The notes below the pieces were generated by a model, which ran no database searches, was not told where the DNA came from, and saw nothing but the letters and a program-made list of their open reading frames with translations. A stretch of DNA of 64,000 nt from JAKPUX01 sp035353815. Its GTDB lineage: Bacteria; Zhuqueibacterota; Zhuqueibacteria; Residuimicrobiales; Residuimicrobiaceae. The DNA is taken from contig DAOQAG010000011.1 in NCBI GenBank assembly GCA_035353815.1, positions 40,835 to 104,834 of the forward strand. Reading direction: 5' to 3'. The translations under genes were made by a program, and so were the position numbers. Position 1 is the first letter of the stretch. Each line of letters begins with the position of its first letter. Of the stretch, positions 41,305-51,404 are shown in pieces.

Positions 41305-42804
41305 ATGTACGGCAAAAAACGCTCCACCCTCTTGTATACCGGCATACTGATCGGTATCGTCGTTGGCCTGGTGATTTCCAGCAACTTTGACTGGGTGCGT
41401 CACAGCATTGCCAACGACCGCGGTGAAGCGGTCGCACTGGGTTCCAACGAACCCGTATCACAAGAACTGCTCGGATTGCAGAATCTGAGCAAGGCCTTCA
41501 CCCAGGTGGCCAAAATTGCCAGCCCGGCCGTGGTGACCATCAACAGCAGTGCTGTAGTCAAATCAAATGTCCGTAATCCCTTCATGGACGATCCCTTTTT
41601 CCGTCAGTTCTTCAACGTGCCTGACCAGAAGCAAGTGATGCATGGGCTGGGATCCGGGGTCATTGTCAATCCCGACGGCTATATCCTCACCAACAACCAT
41701 GTGGTCAAGGATGCCGATGAGATCACCGTCACCATCGACAAGGTCGAGCATGAGGCCAAGGTAGTGGGCAAGGATCCCGCCAGCGACATCGCGGTCATCA
41801 AGATCGATAAAAAGGGCTTGCCGACGATCAACCTCGGCGACTCGGACAAACTGGAGGTCGGCGAATGGGTGATGGCCATCGGCAATCCCTTCTCCGATGT
41901 GCTGGACAAGACCGTGACCGCGGGCATCGTCAGCGCCAAGGGACGTTCACTCGGCTCCGGCCTCGGCGACGGCACCCTGCGCTATCAGGACTTTATCCAG
42001 ACCGATGCGGCCATCAATCCCGGCAACAGCGGCGGCGCCCTGGTCAATCTGCGCGGTGAGCTGGTGGGCATCAACACAGCGATCGTCGGGCAGGCCAACG
42101 CCGGCGTCGGTTTTGCCATTCCCATCAATATGGCGCGTTCCATCATGGAACAGCTGATCAAGGGCGGCAAGGTGCGCCGCGGCTGGATCGGCGTGCAGCT
42201 CGAGGACGTCGACGAGGAGAAAGCCGAGTATTTCGGCCTCGACAAACCCAAGGGCGTGCAGGTGGGCGATGTCCTGAAAGACAGCCCGGCCCTCAAGGCC
42301 GGCTTGAAACGCGATGACATCATCCTCAAGCTGAACGATCTCGACGTCACCTCGCGCGACCAGCTCATCGCCTGGGTCGGCAGCCAGGCCCCCGACACCC
42401 GGATTACGATGACCATTTGGCGCGACAAGGCCATCAAGACCATCACACTGACCCTGGCCGAACGGCCCGCGGACGAATCCATGGCCAGTGAGGAGGGCGG
42501 CGAAAGCGGCCAGATCGACAAGCTGGGCATCGAGGTCCAGGAACTCACCCGCCAGCTTGCCCGCCAATATGGCTATGAGGGCCAAGAAGGCGTGGTCATC
42601 TCCAGCATCGATCCCAACTCGGTGGCCGACCGCAAGGGGCTGCGTGAGGGTGATCTCATCCTCTCGGTCAACGATGACGCCACCCCCAATGTGCGCGCCT
42701 TCCGCACGGCCCTGCGCGCGGTCAAGCCGGGGGGCGTGGTCTACATGCGCATCATGCGCGAGGAGACGGTCTATACCGTCGCCCTGCGTCTGCCACGATC
42801 CTGA
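41305..42804 (+). CDS. htrA: HtrA/DegP-family periplasmic serine protease
   Basis: 499 residues from ATG 41305. An N-terminal signal/anchor helix (LLYTGILIGIVVGLVIS) leads to a trypsin-like domain with H132 (TNNHVV), D161 (ASDIAVI) and S242 (PGNSGGAL). Two PDZ domains follow, at about residues 290-380 and 410-498. It degrades or refolds damaged envelope proteins. The anchor may not be cleaved, as in DegS. A strong terminator is downstream. Confidence 0.95.
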   Translation: MYGKKRSTLLYTGILIGIVVGLVISSNFDWVRHSIANDRGEAVALGSNEPVSQELLGLQNLSKAFTQVAKIASPAVVTINSSAVVKSNVRNPFMDDPFFRQFFNVPDQKQVMHGLGSGVIVNPDGYILTNNHVVKDADEITVTIDKVEHEAKVVGKDPASDIAVIKIDKKGLPTINLGDSDKLEVGEWVMAIGNPFSDVLDKTVTAGIVSAKGRSLGSGLGDGTLRYQDFIQTDAAINPGNSGGALVNLRGELVGINTAIVGQANAGVGFAIPINMARSIMEQLIKGGKVRRGWIGVQLEDVDEEKAEYFGLDKPKGVQVGDVLKDSPALKAGLKRDDIILKLNDLDVTSRDQLIAWVGSQAPDTRITMTIWRDKAIKTITLTLAERPADESMASEEGGESGQIDKLGIEVQELTRQLARQYGYEGQEGVVISSIDPNSVADRKGLREGDLILSVNDDATPNVRAFRTALRAVKPGGVVYMRIMREETVYTVALRLPRS

Positions 42805-42874
42805 TCTGTAAATTGTCAATAAGGCAGATATATCAGCCAAAATGGCAGAATGTAGCTGCCGCTCCTGAAACCAC

Positions 42875-42910
42875 AGCGTACGCTCCCCGCGGAGCGTACG
42901 CTTGTTTTTT
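42875..42910 (+). terminator. Terminator after htrA, made of two tandem 10-bp palindromes
   Basis: A perfect 12-bp stem (42875-42886 with 42891-42902), a 4-base loop and a G-T6 tail. Each arm contains AGCGTACGCT, which is itself a palindrome, at 42875-42884 and 42893-42902. Confidence 0.9.
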
Positions 42911-42946
42911 ATGTACCTGGGCCATCCTGAGCGGCGCGGTCCGTTT

Positions 42947-42962
42947 TGGCACGCATGTTGCA
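42947..42962 (+). promoter_or_regulatory. Consensus sigma-54 (-24/-12) promoter upstream of dnaK
   Basis: TGGCACG-CATG-TTGCA matches the sigma-54 consensus TGGCACG-N4-TTGCW at every defined position. The GG and GC elements are correctly spaced. It points at dnaK, with a predicted start near 42973 and a leader of about 60 bases. No CIRCE element is present upstream. Confidence 0.75.
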
Positions 42963-43032
42963 AAGGTGCGGATGATTCAGAAGGACAATCCCGCAACCTT
43001 CCACATAGAGTTTCCCGAAAGGAGCACGTTTC

Positions 43033-44955
43033 ATGGGAAAAATTATCGGTATCGATCTGGGCACGACCAATTCCTGCGTCGCGGTGATGGAGGCCGGCGA
43101 GCCGGTCGTCATCCCCAACAGTGAGGGCATGCGCACCACCCCGTCGGTGGTGGCTTTCAGCAAGTCGGGCGAGCGCCTGGTCGGCCAGGTGGCCAAGCGC
43201 CAGGCGGTCACCAACCCGACCAAGACGGTCTATTCGATCAAGCGCTTCATGGGCCGCCGTTTTGGCGAGGTCTCGCGCGAACGTGAGGAGGTCCCCTATA
43301 CCGTCATCTCCGGCAGCAACGATGTCGCCAAGGTCAAGATCGACGACAAGGAGTATTCGCCCCAGGAGATCTCGGCGATGATCCTGCAAAAGATGCGCCA
43401 GACCGCAGAGGACTATCTCGGCGAGAAGGTGACCGACGCGGTCATCACCGTCCCGGCTTATTTCAACGACAGCCAGCGCCAGGCGACCAAAGAGGCGGGC
43501 GAGATCGCCGGCCTCAACGTGCGACGCATCATCAACGAGCCCACCGCGGCCTCGCTGGCCTACGGCCTCGATAAAAAGGGCAATGAAAAGATCGCCGTCT
43601 TCGACCTTGGCGGCGGCACCTTCGATATCTCCATTCTCGAGATCGGCGACGGGGTCTTTGAGGTCAAGTCGACCAACGGCGACACCCATCTCGGCGGCGA
43701 TGATTTCGACCAGCGCATTATCGACTGGATCGTCGATGAGTTCGTCAAAAAGGAGGGGGTGGACCTTTCCAAGGATCCCATGGCTTTGCAGCGCCTGAAG
43801 GAAGCGGCGGAGAAGGGCAAGTGCGAACTCTCCACCACGACCCAGACCGAGATCAATCTGCCCTTCATTACCGCCACCGACAGCGGGCCGAAACACCTGA
43901 GCATGACCCTCACCCGGGCCAAGTTCGAACAGCTCTGCGATGATCTGTTTCAGCGCACGCTCGAGCCCTGCCGCATCGCCCTCAAGGACGCCGGTATGTC
44001 CACTGCCGAAATCAACGAGGTGGTTCTCGTCGGCGGCTCGACCCGCATGCCCAAGGTGCAGGATCTAGTGCGCGAGCTTTTCGGCAAGGAGCCCCACCGC
44101 GGCGTCAACCCGGATGAGGTGGTGGCCGTCGGTGCGGCCATTCAGGGCGGCGTCCTCGGCGGCGAGGTCAAGGATGTGCTGCTGCTCGACGTCACGCCCC
44201 TCTCGCTCGGCATCGAGACGCTCGGCGGTGTGCTGACCAAGATCATCGAAAAGAATACCACCATCCCCACCCGCCAGTCGCAGGTCTTTTCCACCGCGGC
44301 CGACAGCCAGACCTCAGTGGAAATCCACATCCTCCAGGGCGAGCGCGAGATGGCCATCGATAACCGCACCCTCGGGCGCTTTCACCTAGACGGTCTCCCG
44401 CCCGCACCGCGCGGTATTCCGCAGATCGAGGTCTCGTTCGACATCGATGCCAACGGTATCCTCAATGTTGCGGCCAAGGACAAGGCGACCAACAAGGAAC
44501 AGACCATCCGCATCGAAGCCTCTACCGGCCTGAGCAAGGAAGAGGTGGAGAAGATGGTCAGCGACGCCAAGTCGCATGCGGCGGAGGACAAAAAACGTCG
44601 CGAACTGATCGACACCCGTAACCAGGCCGACCAGCTGGTCTATCAGACCGAAAAGAACATCAAGGAAAACGCCGACAAGCTCGACGCCACCTTGAAGAAT
44701 CAGCTCGAAGCGGGCGTTGGCCGGCTCAGGGAGGCGATGAAGGGCGAGAACATCGAGGAGATCAAATCCGCCCTTGAGGCGCTCAATCAGATCTGGCATC
44801 AGGCGGCGTCCAAGATGTACGAGGCCGCCAATGCCCAGCAGCAGGCCGCCGGCGCGGCCGGAGCCCAGCAAGGTCCCTCCGGCAGCGAAGCCGCGGGCGA
44901 CAAGCCGCCCAAGGCTGAAGACGCCGATTATGAAGTGGTCGATGACCAGAAGTAA
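43033..44955 (+). CDS. dnaK: Molecular chaperone DnaK (Hsp70)
   Basis: 640 residues, full length. ATPase domain starts IIGIDLGTTNSCVAVME; phosphate motifs VFDLGGGTFDISILEI and VLVGGSTRMPKV are present; the substrate-binding domain contains LLDVTPLSLGIET. The C terminus is Gln/Ala-rich and ends EDADYEVVDDQK, the usual DnaK tail that resembles the EEVD region of Hsp70. AAAGGAG lies 8 bases before the ATG. No grpE or dnaJ is adjacent. The upstream promoter is sigma-54-like, and a terminator follows at 45033-45062. Confidence 0.98.
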   Translation: MGKIIGIDLGTTNSCVAVMEAGEPVVIPNSEGMRTTPSVVAFSKSGERLVGQVAKRQAVTNPTKTVYSIKRFMGRRFGEVSREREEVPYTVISGSNDVAKVKIDDKEYSPQEISAMILQKMRQTAEDYLGEKVTDAVITVPAYFNDSQRQATKEAGEIAGLNVRRIINEPTAASLAYGLDKKGNEKIAVFDLGGGTFDISILEIGDGVFEVKSTNGDTHLGGDDFDQRIIDWIVDEFVKKEGVDLSKDPMALQRLKEAAEKGKCELSTTTQTEINLPFITATDSGPKHLSMTLTRAKFEQLCDDLFQRTLEPCRIALKDAGMSTAEINEVVLVGGSTRMPKVQDLVRELFGKEPHRGVNPDEVVAVGAAIQGGVLGGEVKDVLLLDVTPLSLGIETLGGVLTKIIEKNTTIPTRQSQVFSTAADSQTSVEIHILQGEREMAIDNRTLGRFHLDGLPPAPRGIPQIEVSFDIDANGILNVAAKDKATNKEQTIRIEASTGLSKEEVEKMVSDAKSHAAEDKKRRELIDTRNQADQLVYQTEKNIKENADKLDATLKNQLEAGVGRLREAMKGENIEEIKSALEALNQIWHQAASKMYEAANAQQQAAGAAGAQQGPSGSEAAGDKPPKAEDADYEVVDDQK

Positions 44956-45032
44956 TCCGTCCGCAACCGCACATCGGCTTGGCCGGTACTCATCCCTACG
45001 GCACCAGCCGGGTAGATATACGATACACTGCA

Positions 45033-45062
45033 AAGGGGCGGATTCTTTCCGCCCCTTTTTTA
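45033..45062 (+). terminator. Rho-independent terminator after dnaK
   Basis: AAGGGGCGGA (45033-45042) pairs perfectly with TCCGCCCCTT (45048-45057) and runs into TTTTTTA. Confidence 0.92.
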
Positions 45063-45201
45063 TATCATTTTTCGTCATGCGGCACGAGACATTGAGGCCG
45101 GGCACTCCTGATCTGCTCTGAATCGCAGGTGTGTGCTTCTCTTTTCTCTATGCCTCTGTGCCCCGGTGAGATAAATCGCTTACACATTCGAGGCAATCAT
45201 T

Positions 45202-47814
45202 ATGATCTCCATGGATAAACTCACGATCAAGGCGCAGGAGGCTCTCGGACGCGCCCAACAGCTGGCCGGCGAACGCGGCCAGCAGCAGGTTGAGCCGCTC
45301 CACCTTCTGCACGCCCTGCTCAGCGACCCGGAAGGGATGGCGCGCACCCTGGCCAAGCGCATTGGCAGCGATCCGGCGCTTCTTGTCAGCCGGTGTGACG
45401 AGGCGCTGGCCAAACTCCCCCGGGTCAGCGGCGGCGGGCAGATGTTTTACAGCCGGGCCACGGGCGAGCTCTTCGATGCTGCACAAAAGGAGGCGGGCCA
45501 GCTGCGCGATGAGTATATCAGCGTCGAACATCTGCTCCTCGCTCTGGCCGGTGACCAGGGGCCCGCGGGCGCTGTACTGCGTGAGAACGGCATTTCCGGC
45601 GACACCCTCCTGCAGGTGCTCAAGCAGGTCCGCGGCAGCCAGCGCGTGACCGATCAGACACCGGAGGACAAGTATCAGGCCTTGCAGCGCTATGCGCGCG
45701 ACCTCAACGAGCTGGCCCGCCAGGGCAAGCTCGATCCGGTGATCGGCCGCGACGATGAAATGCGCCGCGTGCTCCAGGTGCTGAGCCGCCGCACCAAGAA
45801 TAATCCGGTGCTCATTGGCGAACCCGGTGTCGGCAAGACCGCCATTGTCGAGGGCGTTGCCCAGCGCATCGTCCAGGGCGATGTGCCGGAAAATCTCAAG
45901 AGCAAGCGCCTTATGGCCCTCGATCTCGGCGCCCTGATCGCTGGAGCCAAATACCGCGGCGAATTCGAGGAGCGCTTCAAGGCTCTCCTCAAGGAGATCA
46001 CCGAGTCGGAGGGGGAGTACATTCTCTTCATCGATGAGCTGCATACCCTGGTGGGCGCCGGGGCCGCCGAGGGGGCGATGGATGCCTCCAATATGCTCAA
46101 GCCCGCCCTGGCGCGCGGCGATTTGCGCTGCATCGGCGCCACCACCCTCGACGAGTACCGTCTCCATATCGAAAAGGATGCCGCTCTCGAGCGGCGTTTC
46201 CAGCCGATCCTCGTCCAGCCGCCAGCGGTGGAGGAGACGATCTCCATCCTCCGCGGCCTCAAGGAAAAGTACGAGGTGCATCATGGCGTGCGCATCCAGG
46301 ACAATGCCCTGGTGGCCGCGGCCACCCTGGCCGACCGCTACATCAGCGACCGGTTTCTCCCCGACAAGGCGATCGATCTGATCGATGAGGCCGCCTCCAA
46401 GCTGCGCATCGAAATTGACAGCATGCCGGCCGAATTGGATGAGGTGGAGCGCCGCAGCAAACAGCTCGAAATCGAGCGCCAGGCGCTGAAAAAGGAGGAG
46501 GATCCGGCTTCGGCGCAGCGGCTGAAAGAGGTGGAGAAGGAGCTGGCCGAGCTGACCGAGAAACGGACCGCCCTGCGCGCTCATTGGGAGATGGAAAAGG
46601 CCGGGATCGCGGAGATTCGTGCGCTCAAGGAGGCGATCGAAAAGGCCCGGACCGATGCGGCGGCCGCCGAACGCGAAGGCCGTCTGGAACAGGCCGCTGA
46701 GCTGAAATACGGCCGCCTCATCGAGCTCCACAAACAGCTCGAGGCCGCCAACGCCAGGCTGATCGAGCTGCAGAAGGATCTGCGCATGCTCAAGGAGGAG
46801 GTCGATGAGGAGGACGTCGCCGATGTCGTCTCCAAATGGACCGGCATTCCGGTGGTGCGCATGCTCGAGAGTGAAAAGCAAAAGCTGCTGAACATGGAAG
46901 AGCGGCTGCACGCGCGGGTCATCGGCCAGGACGAGGCGGTCGAGGCGGTGGCCAATGCCATCCGCCGCAGCCGGGCCGGGCTCCAGGACGAAAACCGGCC
47001 CATCGGCTCCTTCATCTTTCTCGGTTCGACCGGTGTCGGCAAGACCGAGTTGGCGCGGGCCCTGGCGGAATTTCTCTTCGACGACGAACGCGCCATGGTG
47101 CGTATCGACATGTCGGAGTACATGGAGCGCCACGCGGTTTCGCGGCTGATCGGCGCCCCTCCCGGCTATGTTGGCTATGATGAGGGCGGACAGCTCACCG
47201 AGGCGGTGCGGCGGCGTCCCTATGCCGTGGTCTTGCTGGACGAAATCGAAAAGGCCCACCCCGAGGTCTTTAATGTGCTGTTGCAGGTACTGGATGAGGG
47301 TCGGCTCACCGACAACCAGGGCCGCACCGTCAATTTCAAGAATACGATCATCATCATGACTTCGAATCTCGGCGCGCAGCAGATCATGGAGCGTTCGCAG
47401 GAGATCAACGAGAAGAACCGTAAAAAGGTGCATGAAGAGATCGCCGCGGAGGTGCTGGCCCTGCTCAAAAATGCGATGCGTCCCGAGTTTCTCAATCGCA
47501 TCGATGATATCATTGTCTTCCACGCCCTGCGCAGGGAGGAGATCAAGCAGATTGCGCGCCTGCAGCTCGCGCATCTTGAAAAGCTGCTCGCCCGCCAGGA
47601 ACTGGGGCTGGAGGTCACCCCTGAGGTCGAGGAGTATCTTGCCGAACACGGTTATGATCCGGCCTTCGGCGCCCGGCCGCTGAAACGGCTCATCCAGCAT
47701 GAGATGGTCGATGCCCTGGCCATGCGTCTTCTCACCGGCGACTTTCCTGCCGGTACGACGGTGCAGGTCTTCGTAAAGGATAAAAAACTTGATTTTAAGA
47801 GGAAAAATCCCTAA
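45202..47814 (+). CDS. clpB: ATP-dependent disaggregase ClpB (Hsp104 family)
   Basis: 870 residues. N domain about 1-150; first AAA+ with GEPGVGKT near residue 210 and FIDELHTL; a coiled-coil middle domain at about 405-530; second AAA+ with GSTGVGKTELA near 610 and VLLDEIEKAH. No ClpP-binding IGF/L loop is evident, which fits ClpB rather than ClpA/C. It works with DnaK to rescue aggregates. It has its own leader after the dnaK terminator; no clear promoter was identified there. The sequence 45152-45170 in that leader resembles the inverted repeats near 52.4 kb. Confidence 0.97.
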   Translation: MISMDKLTIKAQEALGRAQQLAGERGQQQVEPLHLLHALLSDPEGMARTLAKRIGSDPALLVSRCDEALAKLPRVSGGGQMFYSRATGELFDAAQKEAGQLRDEYISVEHLLLALAGDQGPAGAVLRENGISGDTLLQVLKQVRGSQRVTDQTPEDKYQALQRYARDLNELARQGKLDPVIGRDDEMRRVLQVLSRRTKNNPVLIGEPGVGKTAIVEGVAQRIVQGDVPENLKSKRLMALDLGALIAGAKYRGEFEERFKALLKEITESEGEYILFIDELHTLVGAGAAEGAMDASNMLKPALARGDLRCIGATTLDEYRLHIEKDAALERRFQPILVQPPAVEETISILRGLKEKYEVHHGVRIQDNALVAAATLADRYISDRFLPDKAIDLIDEAASKLRIEIDSMPAELDEVERRSKQLEIERQALKKEEDPASAQRLKEVEKELAELTEKRTALRAHWEMEKAGIAEIRALKEAIEKARTDAAAAEREGRLEQAAELKYGRLIELHKQLEAANARLIELQKDLRMLKEEVDEEDVADVVSKWTGIPVVRMLESEKQKLLNMEERLHARVIGQDEAVEAVANAIRRSRAGLQDENRPIGSFIFLGSTGVGKTELARALAEFLFDDERAMVRIDMSEYMERHAVSRLIGAPPGYVGYDEGGQLTEAVRRRPYAVVLLDEIEKAHPEVFNVLLQVLDEGRLTDNQGRTVNFKNTIIIMTSNLGAQQIMERSQEINEKNRKKVHEEIAAEVLALLKNAMRPEFLNRIDDIIVFHALRREEIKQIARLQLAHLEKLLARQELGLEVTPEVEEYLAEHGYDPAFGARPLKRLIQHEMVDALAMRLLTGDFPAGTTVQVFVKDKKLDFKRKNP

Positions 47815-47892
47815 GTTAAAAAATTCAGGAACTTTCTTTTTTCGCACTCGTTAACAGTACATTCACAGGAGTACAGCAGCGGAGGAGATGTG

Positions 47893-48405
47893 ATGAAACT
47901 CTGGTTTGGATGGATAACAGCCCTGGTCATGGTGGCGATCCTGGCAGGTTGCGGTGAAAAAATGACGGAAGAACAGCTGCGCGCCAATGCGGCAGATTTC
48001 GAGAGCCGTCAGCAGTGGCAAGCGGCGGCCGACATGTATGCGCGCCTGGTCAAAGCCTTTCCCAAGTCACCCCGCGCGGATGAGACCCTCTACCGGCTCG
48101 GAGTGCTCTACGCCAACAATCTCAAGGATTATCAAAAATCCGTACAAGCCTACAAGCAGCTCATTAGCAAGTACCCGAAGAGCAATTTTGTCATCCAGTC
48201 CAGTTTCATGATCGGCTATCGCTATGCCAACGACATCAAGGACTATGATAATGCGAAAAAGTATTATCAGGAGTTTTTGCAGAAATGGCCCAATCATGAA
48301 TTGGCCTCCTCGGTCAAATGGGAACTGGAGCATCTCGGCAAAGACATCAGCGAGCTGGAACTTCAGCTTGGCACACCCGCCCCCGATGCTGCGACCAAAA
48401 AATAA
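47893..48405 (+). CDS. TPR-containing lipoprotein at the head of the Bat locus
   Basis: 170 residues with lipobox LAGC (about Cys21). Three TPR-like helix pairs follow (WQAAADMYARLVKAFP, YQKSVQAYKQLISKYP, YDNAKKYYQEFLQKWP), like BamD/YbgF-type outer-membrane lipoproteins. It presumably acts as a protein scaffold in the periplasm. GTG 47890 is an alternative start; AGGAG stands before both. A strong hairpin separates it from the next gene. Confidence 0.8.
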   Translation: MKLWFGWITALVMVAILAGCGEKMTEEQLRANAADFESRQQWQAAADMYARLVKAFPKSPRADETLYRLGVLYANNLKDYQKSVQAYKQLISKYPKSNFVIQSSFMIGYRYANDIKDYDNAKKYYQEFLQKWPNHELASSVKWELEHLGKDISELELQLGTPAPDAATKK

Positions 48406-48420
48406 CCTGAACTGATATTT

Positions 48421-48449
48421 TCTCTGTGCCGCATACCGCGGCACAGAGA
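48421..48449. other. Perfect 12-bp intergenic hairpin
   Basis: TCTCTGTGCCGC (48421-48432) pairs with GCGGCACAGAGA (48438-48449) across a 5-base loop. No T-run follows on the plus strand, so it may be an mRNA processing or partial attenuation site between the TPR lipoprotein and the Bat genes. Confidence 0.6.
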
Positions 48450-48522
48450 TTTCCAGCCGATCGATGGGCGATCCGTCCGCTTTTGCCTCTTTATCGGCTT
48501 TATTATTGTCCGGAGGAATGCG

Positions 48523-49431
48523 ATGCGCGCGATCCGTTCAGCTGCTGTGCTGATCCTGGCCGCGATGGTGCTGGCGGCCGGGCCGCTTCCGGCCCAATCC
48601 GGGGATGAGGGCATCCGGGTGTCCGCCACCGCGACGCCGTTGCAGGTGCCGCAGAACCGCACCGCGGTGGTGACCATCCGCCTCGAGTGGGCCGGCGATC
48701 TCAACCGCTATGAGATCCTCAAGTTCGACAATCCCCTGGTGGAAAACCTCGACATCATTGCGACTGCCAGCTCCAACCGCGTCCAGGTGATCGGCGGAGT
48801 GCAAATGGCCCGGCGGGAATCGCAATACACGGTGCGGCCGGACGGCCTCGGCATGGCCTATGTGGACGGCATTGTCATCCGCTACACCGACAAGACAACC
48901 GGCCAGGAATACCGCCTCACGACCAGCCGTCTCGAGCTCAAGGTGATCGATCCGCTCCCGGAGCCGGGCTCGTACCTCTGGCTGGTGCTGCTTCTGGCTG
49001 CCCTCGGGGCTGCCGCAGTGACCTGGGTGCTGGTACGCCGCATCCGCGCCCGGCGCGCCGAAGCGACGCGCCTCGCCCGCGAGCAGCAGCAACAGCAGAT
49101 CTCCCTGGAAGAGAAATACAGCCTGCGGCTCAAGGAGGAGGTCGATCTGCATCAGCCCGAGCTCGATGTCAGCGGATCCTTCGCCCGCCTCTCGGGGGTA
49201 CTGCGCCGCTATCTGGCCGAAAAGTACAGCCTGCCGCTGATCAGCGCTACCACCGCACAAGTGCGCGGCCTGATGCGCGAGGCCGAGGCCGATGAACGGG
49301 CGATCGACGACACCCTTGCCATTCTCGAACAAGCGGACATTGCCAAATTCTCCGGCGCCGCGCCGCAGCGCAGCGAGCTGGAGCGCGTCTATACCATTCT
49401 GGAATCCATGCTGGGCTCGACCAGCCGGTAA
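48523..49431 (+). CDS. Bat-locus membrane protein, DUF4381/BatD-like architecture
   Basis: 302 residues. A signal peptide ending near LPAQS, a periplasmic Ig-like beta domain (about 28-145), one transmembrane helix (about 147-167), a basic Gln-rich stretch and a cytoplasmic helical domain with SFARLSGVLRRYLAEKYSLPLISATT and ADIAKFSGA. This last part matches the C-terminal domain of BatD and DUF4381 proteins found in MoxR/Bat operons. Two proteins of the same design occur further on (52527 and 56356), so this is one of a paralogous set. Function: probably membrane platform for the MoxR-VWA complex. Confidence 0.78.
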   Translation: MRAIRSAAVLILAAMVLAAGPLPAQSGDEGIRVSATATPLQVPQNRTAVVTIRLEWAGDLNRYEILKFDNPLVENLDIIATASSNRVQVIGGVQMARRESQYTVRPDGLGMAYVDGIVIRYTDKTTGQEYRLTTSRLELKVIDPLPEPGSYLWLVLLLAALGAAAVTWVLVRRIRARRAEATRLAREQQQQQISLEEKYSLRLKEEVDLHQPELDVSGSFARLSGVLRRYLAEKYSLPLISATTAQVRGLMREAEADERAIDDTLAILEQADIAKFSGAAPQRSELERVYTILESMLGSTSR

Positions 49432-49475
49432 CATGTAAGTGCAGTTTGGAACACAGCCATTTTTTTGGAGGAGTA

Positions 49476-50465
<990 letters not shown>

Positions 50466-50509
50466 GCGGCACTCGCCCTGAACCGGGGTAGGGCTAACGA
50501 AGAACGATC

Positions 50510-51388
50510 ATGATCCCAAAAGAAATACTCAAAAAAGTCAAGCGCATCGAGATCCAGACCCGCGGGCTGGTCAATGATGTCTTTTCCGGCGAATACCATT
50601 CGGTCTTCAAGGGGAGAGGCATGGAATTCTCTGAAGTGCGCGAATACCTTCCCGGCGACGACATCCGCACCATCGACTGGAATGTCACGGCGCGGATGGG
50701 CCACCCCTTTGTCAAGATCTTCGAGGAGGAGCGCGAACTCACGGTGATGCTGGTGGTCGACGTCAGCTCATCCTCGGCGTTCGGCACTGTCTCGCAGATG
50801 AAGGGCGAAATTGCCGCCGAGATTTGCGCTCTGCTTGCCTTTTCGGCGATCAAGAACAACGACAAGGTGGGCCTGATCATCTTTTCCGAAGGGGTGGAAA
50901 AATTCGTTGCCCCGAAGAAGGGCAAGTCCCATGTGCTCCGCGTCATCCGCGAGGTCCTGTACCATCAGCCCCAGGGGCACAAGACCGATATCGGTCAGGC
51001 GCTGGAGTATCTCAGCAAGGTGAGCCGGCGGCGCAGCGTGGTCTTTCTCATCTCCGATTTTCTCTCGTCCGGCTATGAAAAAGCCTTGCAGATCGCCAAC
51101 AAGAGGCACGATATTGTCGCCATCTCCCTGACCGACCCGCGCGAACTGGATCTTCCCGACGTCGGTTTTATCGAACTGGAGGATGCCGAGACCGGCGAGA
51201 CCTGGCTGCTCGACACCAGCGACGAGGGGACGCGGCGCGCCTTCAGCAAGCGTGCCCTGCAGGGCAAGGGCAGCCGGGACAAGATCTTTCGTTCCATGAA
51301 CGTGGACCAGGTGCAGATCGACACGCGTATTTCGTATGTCGAGCCGCTGATCCGGTTTTTCAAGATGCGTGCCAAACGTTACCGTTAA
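50510..51388 (+). CDS. DUF58 (VWA-like) protein
   Basis: 292 residues without a signal peptide. The DUF58 signature is clear: HSVFKGRGMEFSEVREYLPGDDIRTIDWNVTARMG at about residues 32-66. A VWA-like fold follows, with VVDVSSSSAFG resembling a MIDAS (DxSxS). DUF58 proteins regularly accompany MoxR and Bat proteins. It lies 44 bases behind the ATPase gene and overlaps nothing; the next gene follows after 16 bases. Confidence 0.92.
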   Translation: MIPKEILKKVKRIEIQTRGLVNDVFSGEYHSVFKGRGMEFSEVREYLPGDDIRTIDWNVTARMGHPFVKIFEEERELTVMLVVDVSSSSAFGTVSQMKGEIAAEICALLAFSAIKNNDKVGLIIFSEGVEKFVAPKKGKSHVLRVIREVLYHQPQGHKTDIGQALEYLSKVSRRRSVVFLISDFLSSGYEKALQIANKRHDIVAISLTDPRELDLPDVGFIELEDAETGETWLLDTSDEGTRRAFSKRALQGKGSRDKIFRSMNVDQVQIDTRISYVEPLIRFFKMRAKRYR

Positions 51389-51404
51389 TCGCACGAGGAG
51401 TGCC

